64,000 bases of DNA from positions 271,691-335,690 of the forward strand of contig NW_005178652.1 of assembly GCF_000350225.1 (NCBI RefSeq), read 5' to 3'. This stretch comes from Chondrus crispus. Taxonomy: Eukaryota > Rhodophyta > Florideophyceae > Gigartinales > Gigartinaceae. A program made the translations under genes and the position numbers. The notes beneath the pieces were generated by a model that was given only the letters and a program-made list of their open reading frames with translations, was not told the DNA's origin and made no database searches. This document shows, piece after piece, positions 42,430 to 54,700 of the stretch. Within the stretch, counting starts at the first letter, position 1; every line of letters begins with the position of its first letter.

Positions 42430-45400
42430 TTGGGCAGCTTTGCACTCGGAAAGCCCAACCATGCCCACGAACTTTTCAAACAGCACGCGACCAAGTGGTT
42501 TGGTCAGCATATCGGCTGGCATTTCTGTTGTCGGACAATGGTACAATGTGACCAGTTTTCGCTGCACCGCATCTCGAACAAAATGATACGTAATATCAAT
42601 GTGCTTGTTCCGACGATTTGTAGATTCGTTCTGAGCAAACGCAGTCGTACCAGCGTTGTCACATCCAACGCGAATTGTTGGATCCGAATTCGCACCAAGT
42701 ACATCGGCATGGAAGCGTCGAAGCCACGCAGTCTCTTTGCATGCTTCACTGAGTGCGATGTATTCTGCCTCACAAGTAGACTTTGCAACTACTGTTTGTT
42801 TCCGGGAAGCCCAACTGATAGGCCCATCACAAAGCTTGAACACGTACCCACTCGTTGATTTCCGTGATTCAAGGCATCCACCCCAATCTGCGTCGCTATA
42901 CCCATGAAGTTCCGTACCAAGATCATCTTTACCAAACACTATTCCAAGATGCTGGGACCCACGCAAGTATCTCAAAACACGTTTCACACCTGTCCAATGC
43001 GAATCGTGAGGGTCGGCACAGTGTTGAGATAACTTTCCAATGGCATACGCAATATCGGGGCGGGTCCCGACCATTAGGAACATTAGACATCCAATGGCCT
43101 GACGATATGGTTCAAAGCATGGGTTGTCATCAGTGCCAGTTTCGGCCACTTGCATTGTGACATGTCGAGACTGTTCCATCGGAGTAACGCAAGGATTGCA
43201 TGCCGACATTTTGAACCGTTTCAGTACTGCTTGGGTATACTTGGACTGCGTGACGGTCAGGACGTGTTTAGAACGTATACGGTCGATCTCTAGACCAATA
43301 CAAGTCTTCGCTTCGCCAAGGTCTTTCATATCGAATCGTTTGTTGAGTTCATTTTTCATCCATAATATGGACTCCAAGTCACTTCTAGCTAGCAGCAGAT
43401 CGTCCACGTACAACGCGATAATCATGATGACATTGCCTTGACGTCGAATGTAAAGACATGGGTCGCTGCGTGTAGTGTTGAAACCAAGTTCAGTGATCAG
43501 AAACTCATCGATCTTACTATGCCATTGGCGATGGGCTTGCTTAAGACCATAGATTGCTTTCAAAAGTTTACACACCGAATCAGGTTTGACTTTGTCGATG
43601 CATCCTTCAGGTTGCTCCATGTAGATTTCTTCGTGAAGGTCACCGTTGAGGAAGGCAGTGACCACGTCCATCTGATGCAGCTCAAGGTCAAAGTGCGCAA
43701 CCAGTGCCAACGGCAGACGGATAGTTGTGAACTTGATGACAGGGGCGAAAGTTTCAGTGTAATCGATGCCTTCTACTTGTTGAAAGCCTCGTGCCACAAG
43801 ACGTCCCTTTGCAGTTTCGACCAATTTTCCGGACTCGTCAGGAAGTTGCTTCACTCCGAAAACCCACGTGGAAGTCAGGACGTTTGATGCTTGAGATCTT
43901 GGAACAAGTGTCCATGTTTTGTTTTTGTGTTGTGAAGCAAGTTCTTTGTCGATGCCGTTCTGCCAGAAGCGAGCTTTTGGAGAATCCATAGCTTGGTTGT
44001 ACGAGTTTGGGATTTCCGTTATCACATGGGCGTGGCTAAGGAGTCCAGCAGTCACCAAAGCTGCTGCCCACCACGCCCCAGGCGTTTTGCGAATGCGAGT
44101 GGACCGCCGGAGATTAGTTGGCGGATCAATCGTTTCTTCCTCAACTACGTGTTGCTCAACTGTTTCGGTAGTTTCGTCCTCCCCTGCACTTGGGGAGGAG
44201 TTGGAGGATTCATCAGAGTCTTCTTGTTCATCCGGCGATGATGCTTCTGATGCCACTGCATCATTTTCTGCAACTTCCTCATCGATGTTCAAGTTGATTG
44301 TGTCATCATCGGTTGTAGCCTCCTCGTTTGTATCCATCGGTTCACCAGATTTGCCTCCCGTGGACTCGTCAAAAGTAACATCTCTGGATACGATCACTTT
44401 GTGCAAATCACCATCCCACAACTTGTAAGCTTTCGTATTTTCAGCATACCCCAGAAACATTGCCTCCTTTGCACGGGCGTCAAGTTTCTGGATGTTGTGT
44501 TTTGGTAATGTATACCAACACTTTGAACCGAAAACACGCAAATGACCAACATTTGGCACAGATTTCATCCATAAGTGGTAGGGGGTCATCTTGGGGGAAT
44601 GGCACGTGACGTAACTCGATTTCGAACGTACACTGCATTGGCAAGTGCTCCTGCCCAGAACCCCTTTGTAACTTTCTTGTGCGCCAGCATGGAGCGCACC
44701 AAGTTTACCAAAGTTCTGTTCAGTCGTTCGGCCACGCCATTTTGCTCCGGTGTGTACGCGGTCGTCATTTGATGCTGAGTACCATTTGCAATCAGAAAAG
44801 ACTTAAACTCCGTGGACAGATACTCACCACCTCGATCGGTGCGAAGCACTTTGATCTTGCGACCAGTGTGAGTCTGAGCAAGTTGTGCAAACATTTTGTA
44901 TCGTTCAAATGCTTCTGATTTATGGTGCATAGGGTACACTACTGACCAGTTTGAGTGATCATCTATGAAGGTAATGAAGTACTTGGCACCACCAATGGAC
45001 TGCACCTCTAAGAGGCCACAAACATCAGAGTGAACTAAGTCTAGACAGAAGTATGCCCGCCTCGAGGACCGCTCTTTTGGGATCACAGATCGAGTGGCTT
45101 TGCCGTAGACGCACGCAGAACATTTTTCAGAGATGCAATCATTGTCAGTATTGTTGATTTTGTTAGCCTCATTACCAAGTAGTTTGACTCCACTTACCAC
45201 ATTGTCACGAATCATCGAAGCAATACCTTGAGAATGCACATGTGCAAAGCGCTCATGCCACGTTTGCAGGGTGGCAGCATGTGCAGATCCGATGTCACTG
45301 ACGATGTCGAGAACGTAAAGTTCTCCAACCAATGTCGCAGTCGCCACTACAGTTGAGCCTCGTCTGATCATGGATTTTCCATTTTCGAACCCAACTTTTA

Positions 45401-46538
45401 GTCCAAGTTCAGTCATTCGACTGACAGAGAGCAGAGAGAACGCAAAGTCCGGAACGTGCAATACATCCGTCAACTTGCACGGTTCGATGCGGCCATTCAC
45501 ATTTAACTTCAAGTGAACGTCACCACGGCCGGCAACCTTTGCACTAGCCTTGGTTCCCATCTGAACAGAGGCGGATTCAAGTGGCTCATACGTTGCAAAC
45601 AGAGATCGGTCATATGTGATATGAGCTGTACAAGCTGAATCTACGAGCCACGAAGGCGACATCTTCATATCGTTCGTGTGCGAAGCTTTCGACATCAGAC
45701 ATGTGAAGTCGACGCTGTTTACAACCATGTCGGGATCAGGTTTCTGTGTGACAAATGCAGATTGTTTCCGCTGAGACATACGCGGTTTATATCCGCTAGG
45801 AGGAGCCGGGCGACGCCCATTCAAATCCTTTCCCCAGCAGCGGGTTGCCGTATGGCCTGTATGACCGCAGTTCGTGCATTTGTAATCGTTTATGTCCCGA
45901 TTGTTCGGGGCACGATTAACCAGAGCCGATGTCTGTGAGGAGCTAGACTTCATGTTTGCTCGTTGCTCTTCCTGCAGCAGACGACTTTTCACAAAGTCCA
46001 AACTGAATATCTTTTCCTCATTACCGAGAGCATCAAGTGCAACGATGAGAGCCTCGAAACGGGCAGGCAGACCGTTGAGCACTGCCATGGCCATCTCCTT
46101 GTCATCGATGTTTACGCTCATTGACTTGAGGATGGCTGCCAGCTGCTTGACACGATTGATGTATGCAAGCACCTTTTCACCGGAAAGCATCTTCACAGTG
46201 TAGAACTCACGACGTGCAGCTAGTTTGTTCAGCAAAGTGTGCCTCTCAAACACGTTGACAATAGCTTCCCACATCTCATGAGCGGTATCAACATCACGTA
46301 CATGCTCAAGATGCTCATCTGATAGGGAGAGACCAATCAGTGCTTTAGCTTTACTGTCACCTCTGATCCACTTCTTACGCTCTTCCGCGCGTTCCTCACT
46401 TGGAACTCTTCCCTCAACGATGTATTGGTCAACATCACGTAGAGCAAGCAGAAGTTGTATTTTCTGCTTCCACACGTAGAAGTTGGAGTCCGTCAGTTTG
46501 TCGATTCTGATGGATCCTCCTCCTCCTTGATCTTCCAT
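42421..46538 (-). pseudogene. gag-pol: B3 Gag-Pol with one-base frameshift in the integrase C-terminal region
   Basis: ATG at 46538. First frame: Gag, knuckle, DSA protease, integrase HHCC and DDE to AIPPR, stop at 44586. Second frame opens at an ATG overlapping that stop (ATGA, 44586-44589) and runs through linker, RT (YVDD) and RNase H to KAAQSM at 42421. The only break is a G5 run at 44593-44597 where B4 and B5 have G6. All catalytic residues are otherwise present; LLLARSD replaces LLLAGSD just after YVDD. Could be a dead copy or, if ribosomes slip or reinitiate here, still productive. Confidence 0.9.
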
Positions 46539-46710
46539 TTTAGTGCAAATAAACTTCAAGTATTCGAAAATCCGTTCGGGGATCCCAAGCCGTTAACCGA
46601 TAGTCAACACAATGGCAAGCCCACCCGTCTAAGAAGTTCGATATGATTACTATGAAGTTGCACTAGGAGAAATTTGCGAACAGATATGTGAATTTATTTG
46701 GAAGAAATCC
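46539..46710 (-). other. ORF1 to gag spacer of B3
   Basis: Conserved block 46579-46628 immediately after TTCTTAG on the element strand. No gene. Confidence 0.55.
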
Positions 46711-47382
46711 CTAACTATTCTGTTCACAAACTACCTTTAAGTGTGCGGCACCGTTCTCGTGGCACTTCAGGTGCCCGTGAGACTCAAAGACGCGATTGCA
46801 AGGGATACAACGCGGAGTCTCCTTAGCGTTGGAAACTTGAATGCGATGAGACCTAGACTGAATGTGGTCGAAAAAGGCCTTCGCTCTATTGCCACTAACG
46901 CCGCACACTTTACAATACCGCTTATACCGCGGGCACACCTTACGATTCCTCTTGCGCTCACGCTTAAACTCTTTATCCGCGAGAACAGCCGCTTTCCGAG
47001 CAGAAAGTCGATGCGTAGTTCTCTTTATTGGTGCGGGAACAGAGCGCGGAATACGAGGAATCCTATATGGTGCGCAACTCGAGGACGGACCCGGAAGCGC
47101 GAGCCGAGGCGAAGGTTGATCCTCAGGCTCAAGCACCTCAACGGATACGACCTCCGATGTCCGAACCGTTCGACCGGTGACCAGCTTCCCAGGCGCAGAG
47201 CGCACCGGTACTAATTCCAGATCTAACACAACCCCGTAAAAACAGGTATTCACAATAAGGAATATGAAGATAATCGTCAGTAACAGATTTTGGAATTATT
47301 GCTCTTAAGAACCACCAAAACGTGCAAAGACAATCACTTAGATGTGTAGGAAATGGAAAGAAACTCAAAACTTACTTTGCAT
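46711..47382 (-). CDS. B3 ORF1: spliced two-zinc-finger protein
   Basis: Exon 1 47382-47376, intron 47375-47223 (153 nt), exon 2 47222-46711; 172 residues. Both C-x2-C-x12-H-x5-H fingers are intact. Private changes S to R (GNRAKAF) and A to S (IQVSN). Splice donor, branch site and acceptor are conserved. Confidence 0.73.
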
Positions 47383-47745
47383 GAGAGAACGAAGAAAAAC
47401 CAAATGCGAGATTGACGACGACGGCGGTAGCGGGAGCGGAAACGAAGACGAAGACCAAAGACAGAGACAGCAGCAAGAACCACAGCAAGAACAAAAGCCA
47501 AACCAAGAACGAAGACAACGAAGACAGCGGGGGCGATGACCAAAACCAATTCACACAAGAGAGCAAGAACGACAGCAGCAGCGAAAACCAAAACCAAGAA
47601 CGACGGCAAGAACGAGAGCGACAACGACAGCGAGAAGACCAGCGGAAAGAACGACGAGAAACGGCAGCGAAAACGACAGCGACAACGACGGCAGAAACAA
47701 CGGAACGAGAACGACAGACTCATGCAGTGAAACGACAGCGAGGGA
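47383..47745 (-). other. Adenine-poor leader of B3
   Basis: Same GTCGTT-rich stretch as in B1. The long hydrophobic frame here runs without a stop into the LTR, which again shows that openness comes from composition. Confidence 0.6.
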
Positions 47746-47759
47746 CTGGGCCCATAACC
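47746..47759 (-). promoter_or_regulatory. Primer-binding site of B3
   Basis: GGTTATGGGCCCAG on the element strand. Confidence 0.9.
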
Positions 47760-49020
47760 TAATGGTAGGTTCGGAGGGGCAAGGGAAAGAAGGAAGGCAG
47801 GTTGATGTGTGTGAGTGAAGGAGTTGGTGCCGAGGTTTACTTTGAAGCCGTTTTCCTGCAATACTTATACACTTCGAGTGCTACACTATCGCTCTACTCC
47901 GACTCCCAGTAAACCATACTCTACTATGCGCGACCAAGCGCGGTCCTCTTGTGGCCCGACCATACTGTTCGATTTCCACCTTACGAATCGATTCGTAACT
48001 ATTAGCTCACAACTATTTCTACACATTCCAAATGACTGTAAACCATGGCCCTATGCATGCAACTGTTTCACACCTTACTAATCTGCATCCAGTCATGCCA
48101 GACTTCATTGTTGTGCAACGAACAACTTGGCACTTGTCTATTTCCAACAACGCAAACGTCTTTCATATCACAATCGCCATACGTATCCTGGTTTCTCACC
48201 TTACTAATTTCGCCAAGCACTGTCAGATAATTATGGCAAGTTATAACAATGTGCATCCAGACTTTCTACACAACTCACATGGGAATACATGTAAATCACA
48301 CGAGTACTGTCATGAACTTGCATCCAACGGCGCACCATGACGAGAGCACAGTGCAACGGCGCGTGCTCACGCAAGACTCGCATACAGCGTGACGCGTACA
48401 CAGAATAATCGCACAACTGTATTCCTCTCGCGAGAAGTACTTGTTGTACTTTTGATTCACATGTACTGTACTCGGACACGCGCAGGATCGCAAACAGTCT
48501 GACACTGTAAAACTGTAAACCCTCATGTGCATACACCTAGATGCGTGTACATGTGTACGTACACGAATCCACCTGGCGACGTGTACATGTGTACACGGCA
48601 TACATGTGTCCCGCCCGGGGCCCCATGCAATTACCCATTACAACCATGGCAAACCACTTGAAACCCCCAAAACAACGTAATTATGGCATATACAGGCCAT
48701 TTAAAGTACATCACAACGCCAATGACGCACACGTGGACAACACTCGACCAATAGATTTGCAGCATTAGACCTGTGGGCCAATAGAATTGCAGTATTTACT
48801 GTGTAGTCTATAGTGCTACGGGCCAAGGTTCCACTTGGCAAAACTATGCAAATTTGCATGACCCTCCGAGAGGCCACTTTCGTCCCCGGAACCCCAAAAT
48901 CCGGGATTTTACACGTGTCATGTCGTGATATGGGTAAGAGCGCCCGGACCGTGCAGTCATGTACACGTGTCACTCGATTTTGACCTTTCAGATAACAGCA
49001 TGTGGTCCCACATTTCAATA
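47760..49020 (-). repeat. 5' LTR-B of B3 (1261 bp)
   Basis: Ends CATTTCAATA at 49020, followed by the TCTTG duplication. Contains the 18-bp palindrome and a TATAAG box (minus). Confidence 0.94.
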
Positions 49021-49767
49021 TCTTGCTACTCAGCCAAACTGGCGATGGCCCAACAAACAGAACAGAAAACCGCCTTACGAATTACCACTGTCATGACGGA
49101 GAAATTAGTAAGGCAGTACAACAAAGCACAACAAAGCACAAATTCCCTTACTATTCCAAATCCAGCGTGGCACAAATTCGTAAGGCACGTTTACAGCTCA
49201 CACGTTGCCTTACGAATTCAAATCAATCCTGCAAGGATTGTTTACAGCGCACACGTTGCCTTATGAATCTGAATCTCTCGTGAGGTCCTGTCCACTGTCA
49301 ATTACAACAGTGCACATTTTGCCTTACGAATTCAAAACTCGCGCAACGGTATCTTTGTGCCCTGCTGTACCCGTGCTGCACTCCATGGACGCTGTAAACA
49401 TTTGGCACGTGCCAGGCACCCGCCACCAAGGTTCTACACTTTGTCCGTAAGACTGTAGGCGTACTGTACGCGTCCGACAGTGTAATGAGGACATGTGTCC
49501 AGGTCATACACGTGTCAGGCGGAGAAAATGAAACATGCTCAGATCGTACAGTACACCGCAACCGTGTGCATATTTCACATGTGTACACGTTGAAAACCAA
49601 ATTTGCTCCTGAAGTACTGTAGAGTGCAACCGTGTACAGAAATCACACGTGTACACGTTGAAAATGAAACTTGCTCAGCTCGTCATGCGGAGTGTTTTCG
49701 ATTTTACACGTGTCATACCTGTCGTCGTGTGTCATGCATATCAGCATGTGGTCGTAGAATTACAACA
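49021..49767 (-). repeat. 3' LTR-A of A3, second piece
   Basis: Resumes with the duplicated TCTTG and continues CTACTCAGCC as in LTR-A of A1. Includes the CCTTACGAATT cluster and the U3 start at 49767. Confidence 0.93.
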
Positions 49768-49787
49768 CTCCCCCTCGATCACATGCT
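49768..49787 (-). promoter_or_regulatory. Polypurine tract and hairpin arm of A3
   Basis: GAGGGGGAG next to the LTR; AGCATGTGATCG pairs with CGACCACATGCT in the LTR start (49754-49743). Confidence 0.85.
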
Positions 49788-50427
49788 TTTACCAGAAGTA
49801 GCCACTGCAAGCCCTAGAAGTTCTACAAACTTCTGGAACAGAACTCGCCCAAGTGCTTTCGTCAGGATATCTGCAGGCATGGAAGTGGTCCGGCAATGTG
49901 ACAAAGAAATGACGTTTCTCTTAATTGCATCTCGTACATAGTGGTATTTCACATCAACATGTTTGTTACGACGGTTGACCGATTCATTCTGTGCATACGA
50001 AATAGTCCCTGCATTGTCACACCCCATCACAATGGTGGGATCAGAATCAAGTCCATGAACATCAGCAACCACTTGACGCAACCAAGTCGCCTCCTTACAC
50101 GCTTCACATAATGCAATGTACTCAGCCTCACACGTCGAAGTTGCAACCACAGTCTGTTTCCGGGAACTCCAACTGATCGCTCCACCGCAGAACTTGAAAA
50201 CATATCCGCTGGTCGACTTGCGAGAGTCTGAACAACCGGCCCAGTCAGCATCACTGAAGCCGAACAACTCCAGCGATTTAGATTTATTGTCAAACACGAT
50301 TCCTAAGTTTCGAGTCCCTTGCACGTATCGCATTACCCGTTTCACACCTTCCCAGTGTGACTCACATGGGTTGGCAGAATGTTGAGAAAGCTTTCCAATC
50401 GCATATGCCAAGTCTGGGCCAGTGCCA
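49779..50427 (-). pseudogene. gag-pol: A3 pol C-terminus (RNase H), cut by B4
   Basis: About 215 codons, from GPDLAYAIGKLSQHS to SGKSM, with the RNase H DADW and STCEAEY motifs. Truncated at 50427 by LTR-B. TRPDL has become TGPDL at the edge. The upstream coding region should lie beyond the B4-B5 array. Confidence 0.92.
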
Positions 50428-51691
50428 TAATGGTAGGTTCGGAGGGGCAAGGGAAAGAAGGAAGGCAGGTTGATGTGTGTGAGTGAAGGAGTTGGTGCCG
50501 AGGTTTACTTTGAAGTCGTTTTCCTGCGATACTTATACACTTCGAGTGCTACACTATCGCTCTACTCCGACTCCCAGTAAACCATACTCTACTATGCGCG
50601 ACCAAGCGCGGTCCTCTTGTGGCCCGACCATACTGTTCGATTTCCACCTTACGAATCGATTCGTAACTATTAGCTCACAACTATTTCTACACATTCCAAA
50701 TGACTGTAAACCATGGCCCTATGCATGCAACTGTTTCACACCTTACTAATCTGCATCCAGTCATGCCAGACTTCATTGTTGTGCAACGAACAACTTGGCA
50801 CTTGTCTATTTCCAACAACGCAAACGTCTTTCATATCACAATCGCCATACGTATCCTTGTTTCTCACCTTACTAATTTCGCCAAGCACTGTCAGATAATT
50901 ATGGCAAGTTATAACAATGTGCATCCAGACTTTCTACACAACTCACATGAGAATACATGTAAATCACACGAGTACTGTCATGAACTTGCATCCAACGGCG
51001 CACCATGACGAGAGCACAGTGCAACGGCGCGTGCTCACGCAAGACTCGCATACAGCGTGACGCGTACACAGAATAATCGCACAACTGTATTCTTCTCGCG
51101 AGAAGTACTTGTTGTACTTTTGATTCACATGTACTGTACTCGGACACGCGCAGGATCGCAAACAGTCTGACACTGTAAAACTGTAAACCCTCATGCGCAT
51201 ACACCTGGATGCGTGTACATGTGTACGTACACGAATCCACCTGGCGACGTGTACATGTGTACACGGCATACATGTGTCCCGCCCGGGGGCCCCATGCAAT
51301 TACCCATTACAACCATGGCAAACCACTTGAAACCCCCAAAACAACGTAATTATGGCATATACAGGCCATTTAAAGTACACCACAAGGCCAATGACGCACA
51401 CGTGGACAACGCTCGACCAATAGATTTGCAGCATTAGTCCTGAGGGCCAATACAATTGCAGTATTTCCTGTGTAGTCTATAGTGCTACGGGCCAAGGTTC
51501 CACTTGGCAAAACTATGCAAATTTGCATGACCCTCCGAGAAACCACTTTCGTCCCCAGAACCCCAAAATCTGGGATTTTACACGTGTCATGTCGTGATAT
51601 GGGTAAGAGCGCCCGGACCGTGCAGTCATGTACACGTGTCACTCGATTTTGACCTTTTCAGATAACAGCATGTGGTCGCACATTTTCAATA
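50428..51691 (-). repeat. 3' LTR-B of B4 (1264 bp)
   Basis: Inserted in A3 pol after GTGCCA. Differs from the 57043-58306 LTR at a few positions only (for example GAAACCAC for GAGGCCAC near 51540). Confidence 0.93.
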
Positions 51692-51711
51692 CCTCCCCTC
51701 GATCACATGCT
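51692..51711 (-). promoter_or_regulatory. Polypurine tract and hairpin arm of B4
   Basis: GAGGGGAGG at the LTR edge; AGCATGTGATCG (51711-51700) pairs with 51678-51667, 21-nt loop. Confidence 0.85.
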
Positions 51712-54700
51712 TTGGGAAGCTTTGCACTCGGAAAGCCCAACCATGCCCACGAACTTTTCAAACAGCACGCGACCAAGTGGTTTGGTCAGCATATCGGCTG
51801 GCATTTCTGTTGTCGGACAATGGTACAATGTGACCAGTTCTCGCTGCACCGCATCTCGAACAAAATGATATGTAATATCAATGTGCTTGTTGCGACGATT
51901 TGTAGATTCGTTCTGAGCAAACGCAATCGTACCAGCGTTGTCACATCCAACGCGAATTGTTGGATCCGAATTCGCACCAAGTACATCAGCATGGAAGCGT
52001 CGAAGCCACGCAGCCTCTTTGCATGCTTCACTGAGTGCGATGTATTCTGCCTCACAAGTAGACTTTGCAACTACTATTTGTTTCCGGGAAGCCCAACTGA
52101 TAGGCCCATCACAAAGCTTGAACACGTACCCACTCGTTGATTTCCGTGATTCAAGGCATCCACCCCAATCTGCGTCGCTATACCCATGAAGTTCCGTACC
52201 AAGATCATCTTTACCAAACACTATTCCAAGATGCTGGGACCCACGCAAGTATCTCAAAACACGTTTCACACCTGTCCAATGCGAATCGTGAGGGTCGGCA
52301 CAGTGTTGAGATAACTTTCCAATGGCATACGCAATATCGGGGCGGGTCCCGACCATTAGGAACATTAGACATCCAATGGCCTGACGATATGGTTCAAAGC
52401 ATGGGTTGTCATCAGTGCCAGTTTCGGCCACTTGCATTGTGACATGTCGAGACTGTTCCATCGGAGTAACGCAAGGATTGCATGCCGACATTTTGAACCG
52501 TTTCAGTACTGCTTGGGCATACTTCGACTGCGTGACGGTCAGGACGTGTTTAGAACGTATACGGTCGATCTCTAGACCAATACAAGTCTTCGCCTCGCCA
52601 AGGTCTTTCATATCGAATCGTTTGTTGAGTTCATTTTTCATCCATAATATGGCCTCCAAGTCACTTCCAGCTAGCAGCAGATCGTCCACGTACAACGCGA
52701 TAATCATGATGACATTGCCTTGACGTCGAATGTAAAGACATGGGTCGCTGCGTGTAGTGTTGAAACCAAGTTCAGTGATCAGAAACTCATCGATCTTACT
52801 ATGCCATTGGCGATGGGCTTGCTTAAGACCATAGATTGCTTTCAATAGTTTACACACCGAATCAGGTTTGACTTTGTCGATGCATCCTTCAGGTTGCTCC
52901 ATGTAGATTTCTTCGTGAAGGTCACCGTTGAGGAAGGCAGTGACCACGTCCATCTGATGCAGCTCAAGGTCAAAGTGCGCAACCAGTGCCAGCAGCAGAC
53001 GGATAGTTGTGAACTTGATGACAGGGGCGAAAGTTTCAGTGTAATCGATGCCTTCTACTTGTTGAAAGCCTCGTGCCACAAGACGTCCCTTTGCAGTTTC
53101 GACCAATTTTCCGGACTCGTCAGGAAGTTGCTTCACTCCAAAAACCCACCTGGACGTCAGGACGTTTGATGCTTGAGATCTTGGAACAAGTGTCCATGTT
53201 TTGTTTTTGTGTTGTGAAGCAAGTTCTTTGTCGATGCCGTTCTGCCAGAAGCGAGCTTTTGGAGAATCCATAGCTTGCCCGTACGAGTTTGGGATTTCCG
53301 TTATCACATGGGCGTGGCTAAGGAGTCCAGCAGTCACCAAAGCTGCTGCCCACCACGCCCCAGGCGTTTTGCGAATGCGAGTGGACCGACGGAGATTAGT
53401 TGGCGGATCAATCGTTTCTTCCTCAACTACGTGTTGCTCAACTGTTTCGGTAGTTTCGTCCTCCCCTGCACTTGGGGAGGAGTTGGAGGATTCATCAGAG
53501 TCTTCTTGTTCATCCGGCGATGATGCTTCTGATGCCACTGCATCATTTTCTGCAACTTCCTCATCGATGTTCAAGTTGATTGTGTCATCATCAGTTGTAG
53601 CCTCCTCGTTTGTATCCATCGGTTCACCAGATTTGCCTCCCGTGGACTCGTCAAAAGTAACATCTCTGGATACGATCACTTTGTGCAAATCACCATCCCA
53701 CAACTTGTAAGCTTTCGTATTTTCAGCATACCCCAGAAACATTGCCTCCTTTGCACGGGCGTCAAGTTTCTGGATGTTGTGTTTTGGTAATGTATACCAA
53801 CACTTTGAACCGAAAACACGCAAATGACCAACATTTGGCACAGATTTCATCCATAAGTGGTATGGGGTCATCTTGGGGGGAATGGCACGTGACGTAACTC
53901 GATTTCGAACGTACACCGCATTGGCAAGTGCTTCTGCCCAGAACCCCTTTGTAACTTTCTTGTGCGCTAGCATGGAGCGCACCAAGTTTACCAAAGTTCT
54001 GTTCAGTCGCTCGGCGACGCCATTTTGCTCCGGTGTGTACGCGGTCGTCATTTGATGCTGAGTACCATTTGCAATCAGAAAAGACTTAAACTCCGTGGAC
54101 AGATACTCACCACCTCGATAGGTGCGAAGCACTTTGATCTGGCGACCAGTGTGAGTCTGAGCAAGTTGTGCAAACATTTTGTATCGTTCAAATGCTTCTG
54201 ATTTATGGTGCATAGGGTACACTACTGACCAGTTTGAGTGATCATCTATGAAGGTAATGAAGTACTTGGCACCACCAATGGACTGCACCTCTAAGAGGCC
54301 ACAAACATCAGAGTGAACTAAGTCTAGACAGAAGTATGCCCGCCTCGAGGACCGCTCTTTTGGGATCACAGATCGAGTGGCTTTGCTGTAGACGCACGCA
54401 AAACATTTTTCAGAGATGCAATCATTGTCAGTATTGTTAATTTTGTTAGCCTCATTACCAAGTAGTTTGACTCCACTTACCACATTGTCACGAATCATCG
54501 AAGCAATACCTTGAGAATGCACATGTGCAAAGCGCTCATGCCACGTTTGCAGGGTGGCAGCATGTGCAGATCCGATGTCACTGACGATGTCGAGAACGTA
54601 AAGTTCTCCAACCAATGTCGCAGTCGCCACTACAGTTGAGCCTCGTCTGATCATGCATTTTCCATTTTCGAACCCAACTTTTAGTCCAAGTTCAGTCATT

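Larger units (their letters stand above)
41148..49020 (-). mobile_element. Copia-B3, complete element with TCTTG target duplication
   Basis: LTRs 41148-42409 and 47760-49020, PBS, leader, ORF1, gag-pol, polypurine tract. Perfect 5-bp duplications TCTTG at 41143-41147 and 49021-49025, with LTR-A continuing on both sides. The LTRs differ at roughly 1 percent of sites by eye. The gag-pol carries the C5 frameshift. Confidence 0.96.
40951..50427 (-). mobile_element. Copia-A3, partial, split by B3 and by the B4-B5 array
   Basis: Inserted in B2 (left flank CTGAA). 3' LTR-A in two pieces, 40951-41147 and 49021-49767, separated by B3. Then polypurine tract and the C-terminal pol to 50427, where B4 begins. 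The rest would lie beyond the B4-B5 array. The outer LTR end CCATTA fixes the LTR-A terminus as TA. Confidence 0.9.
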
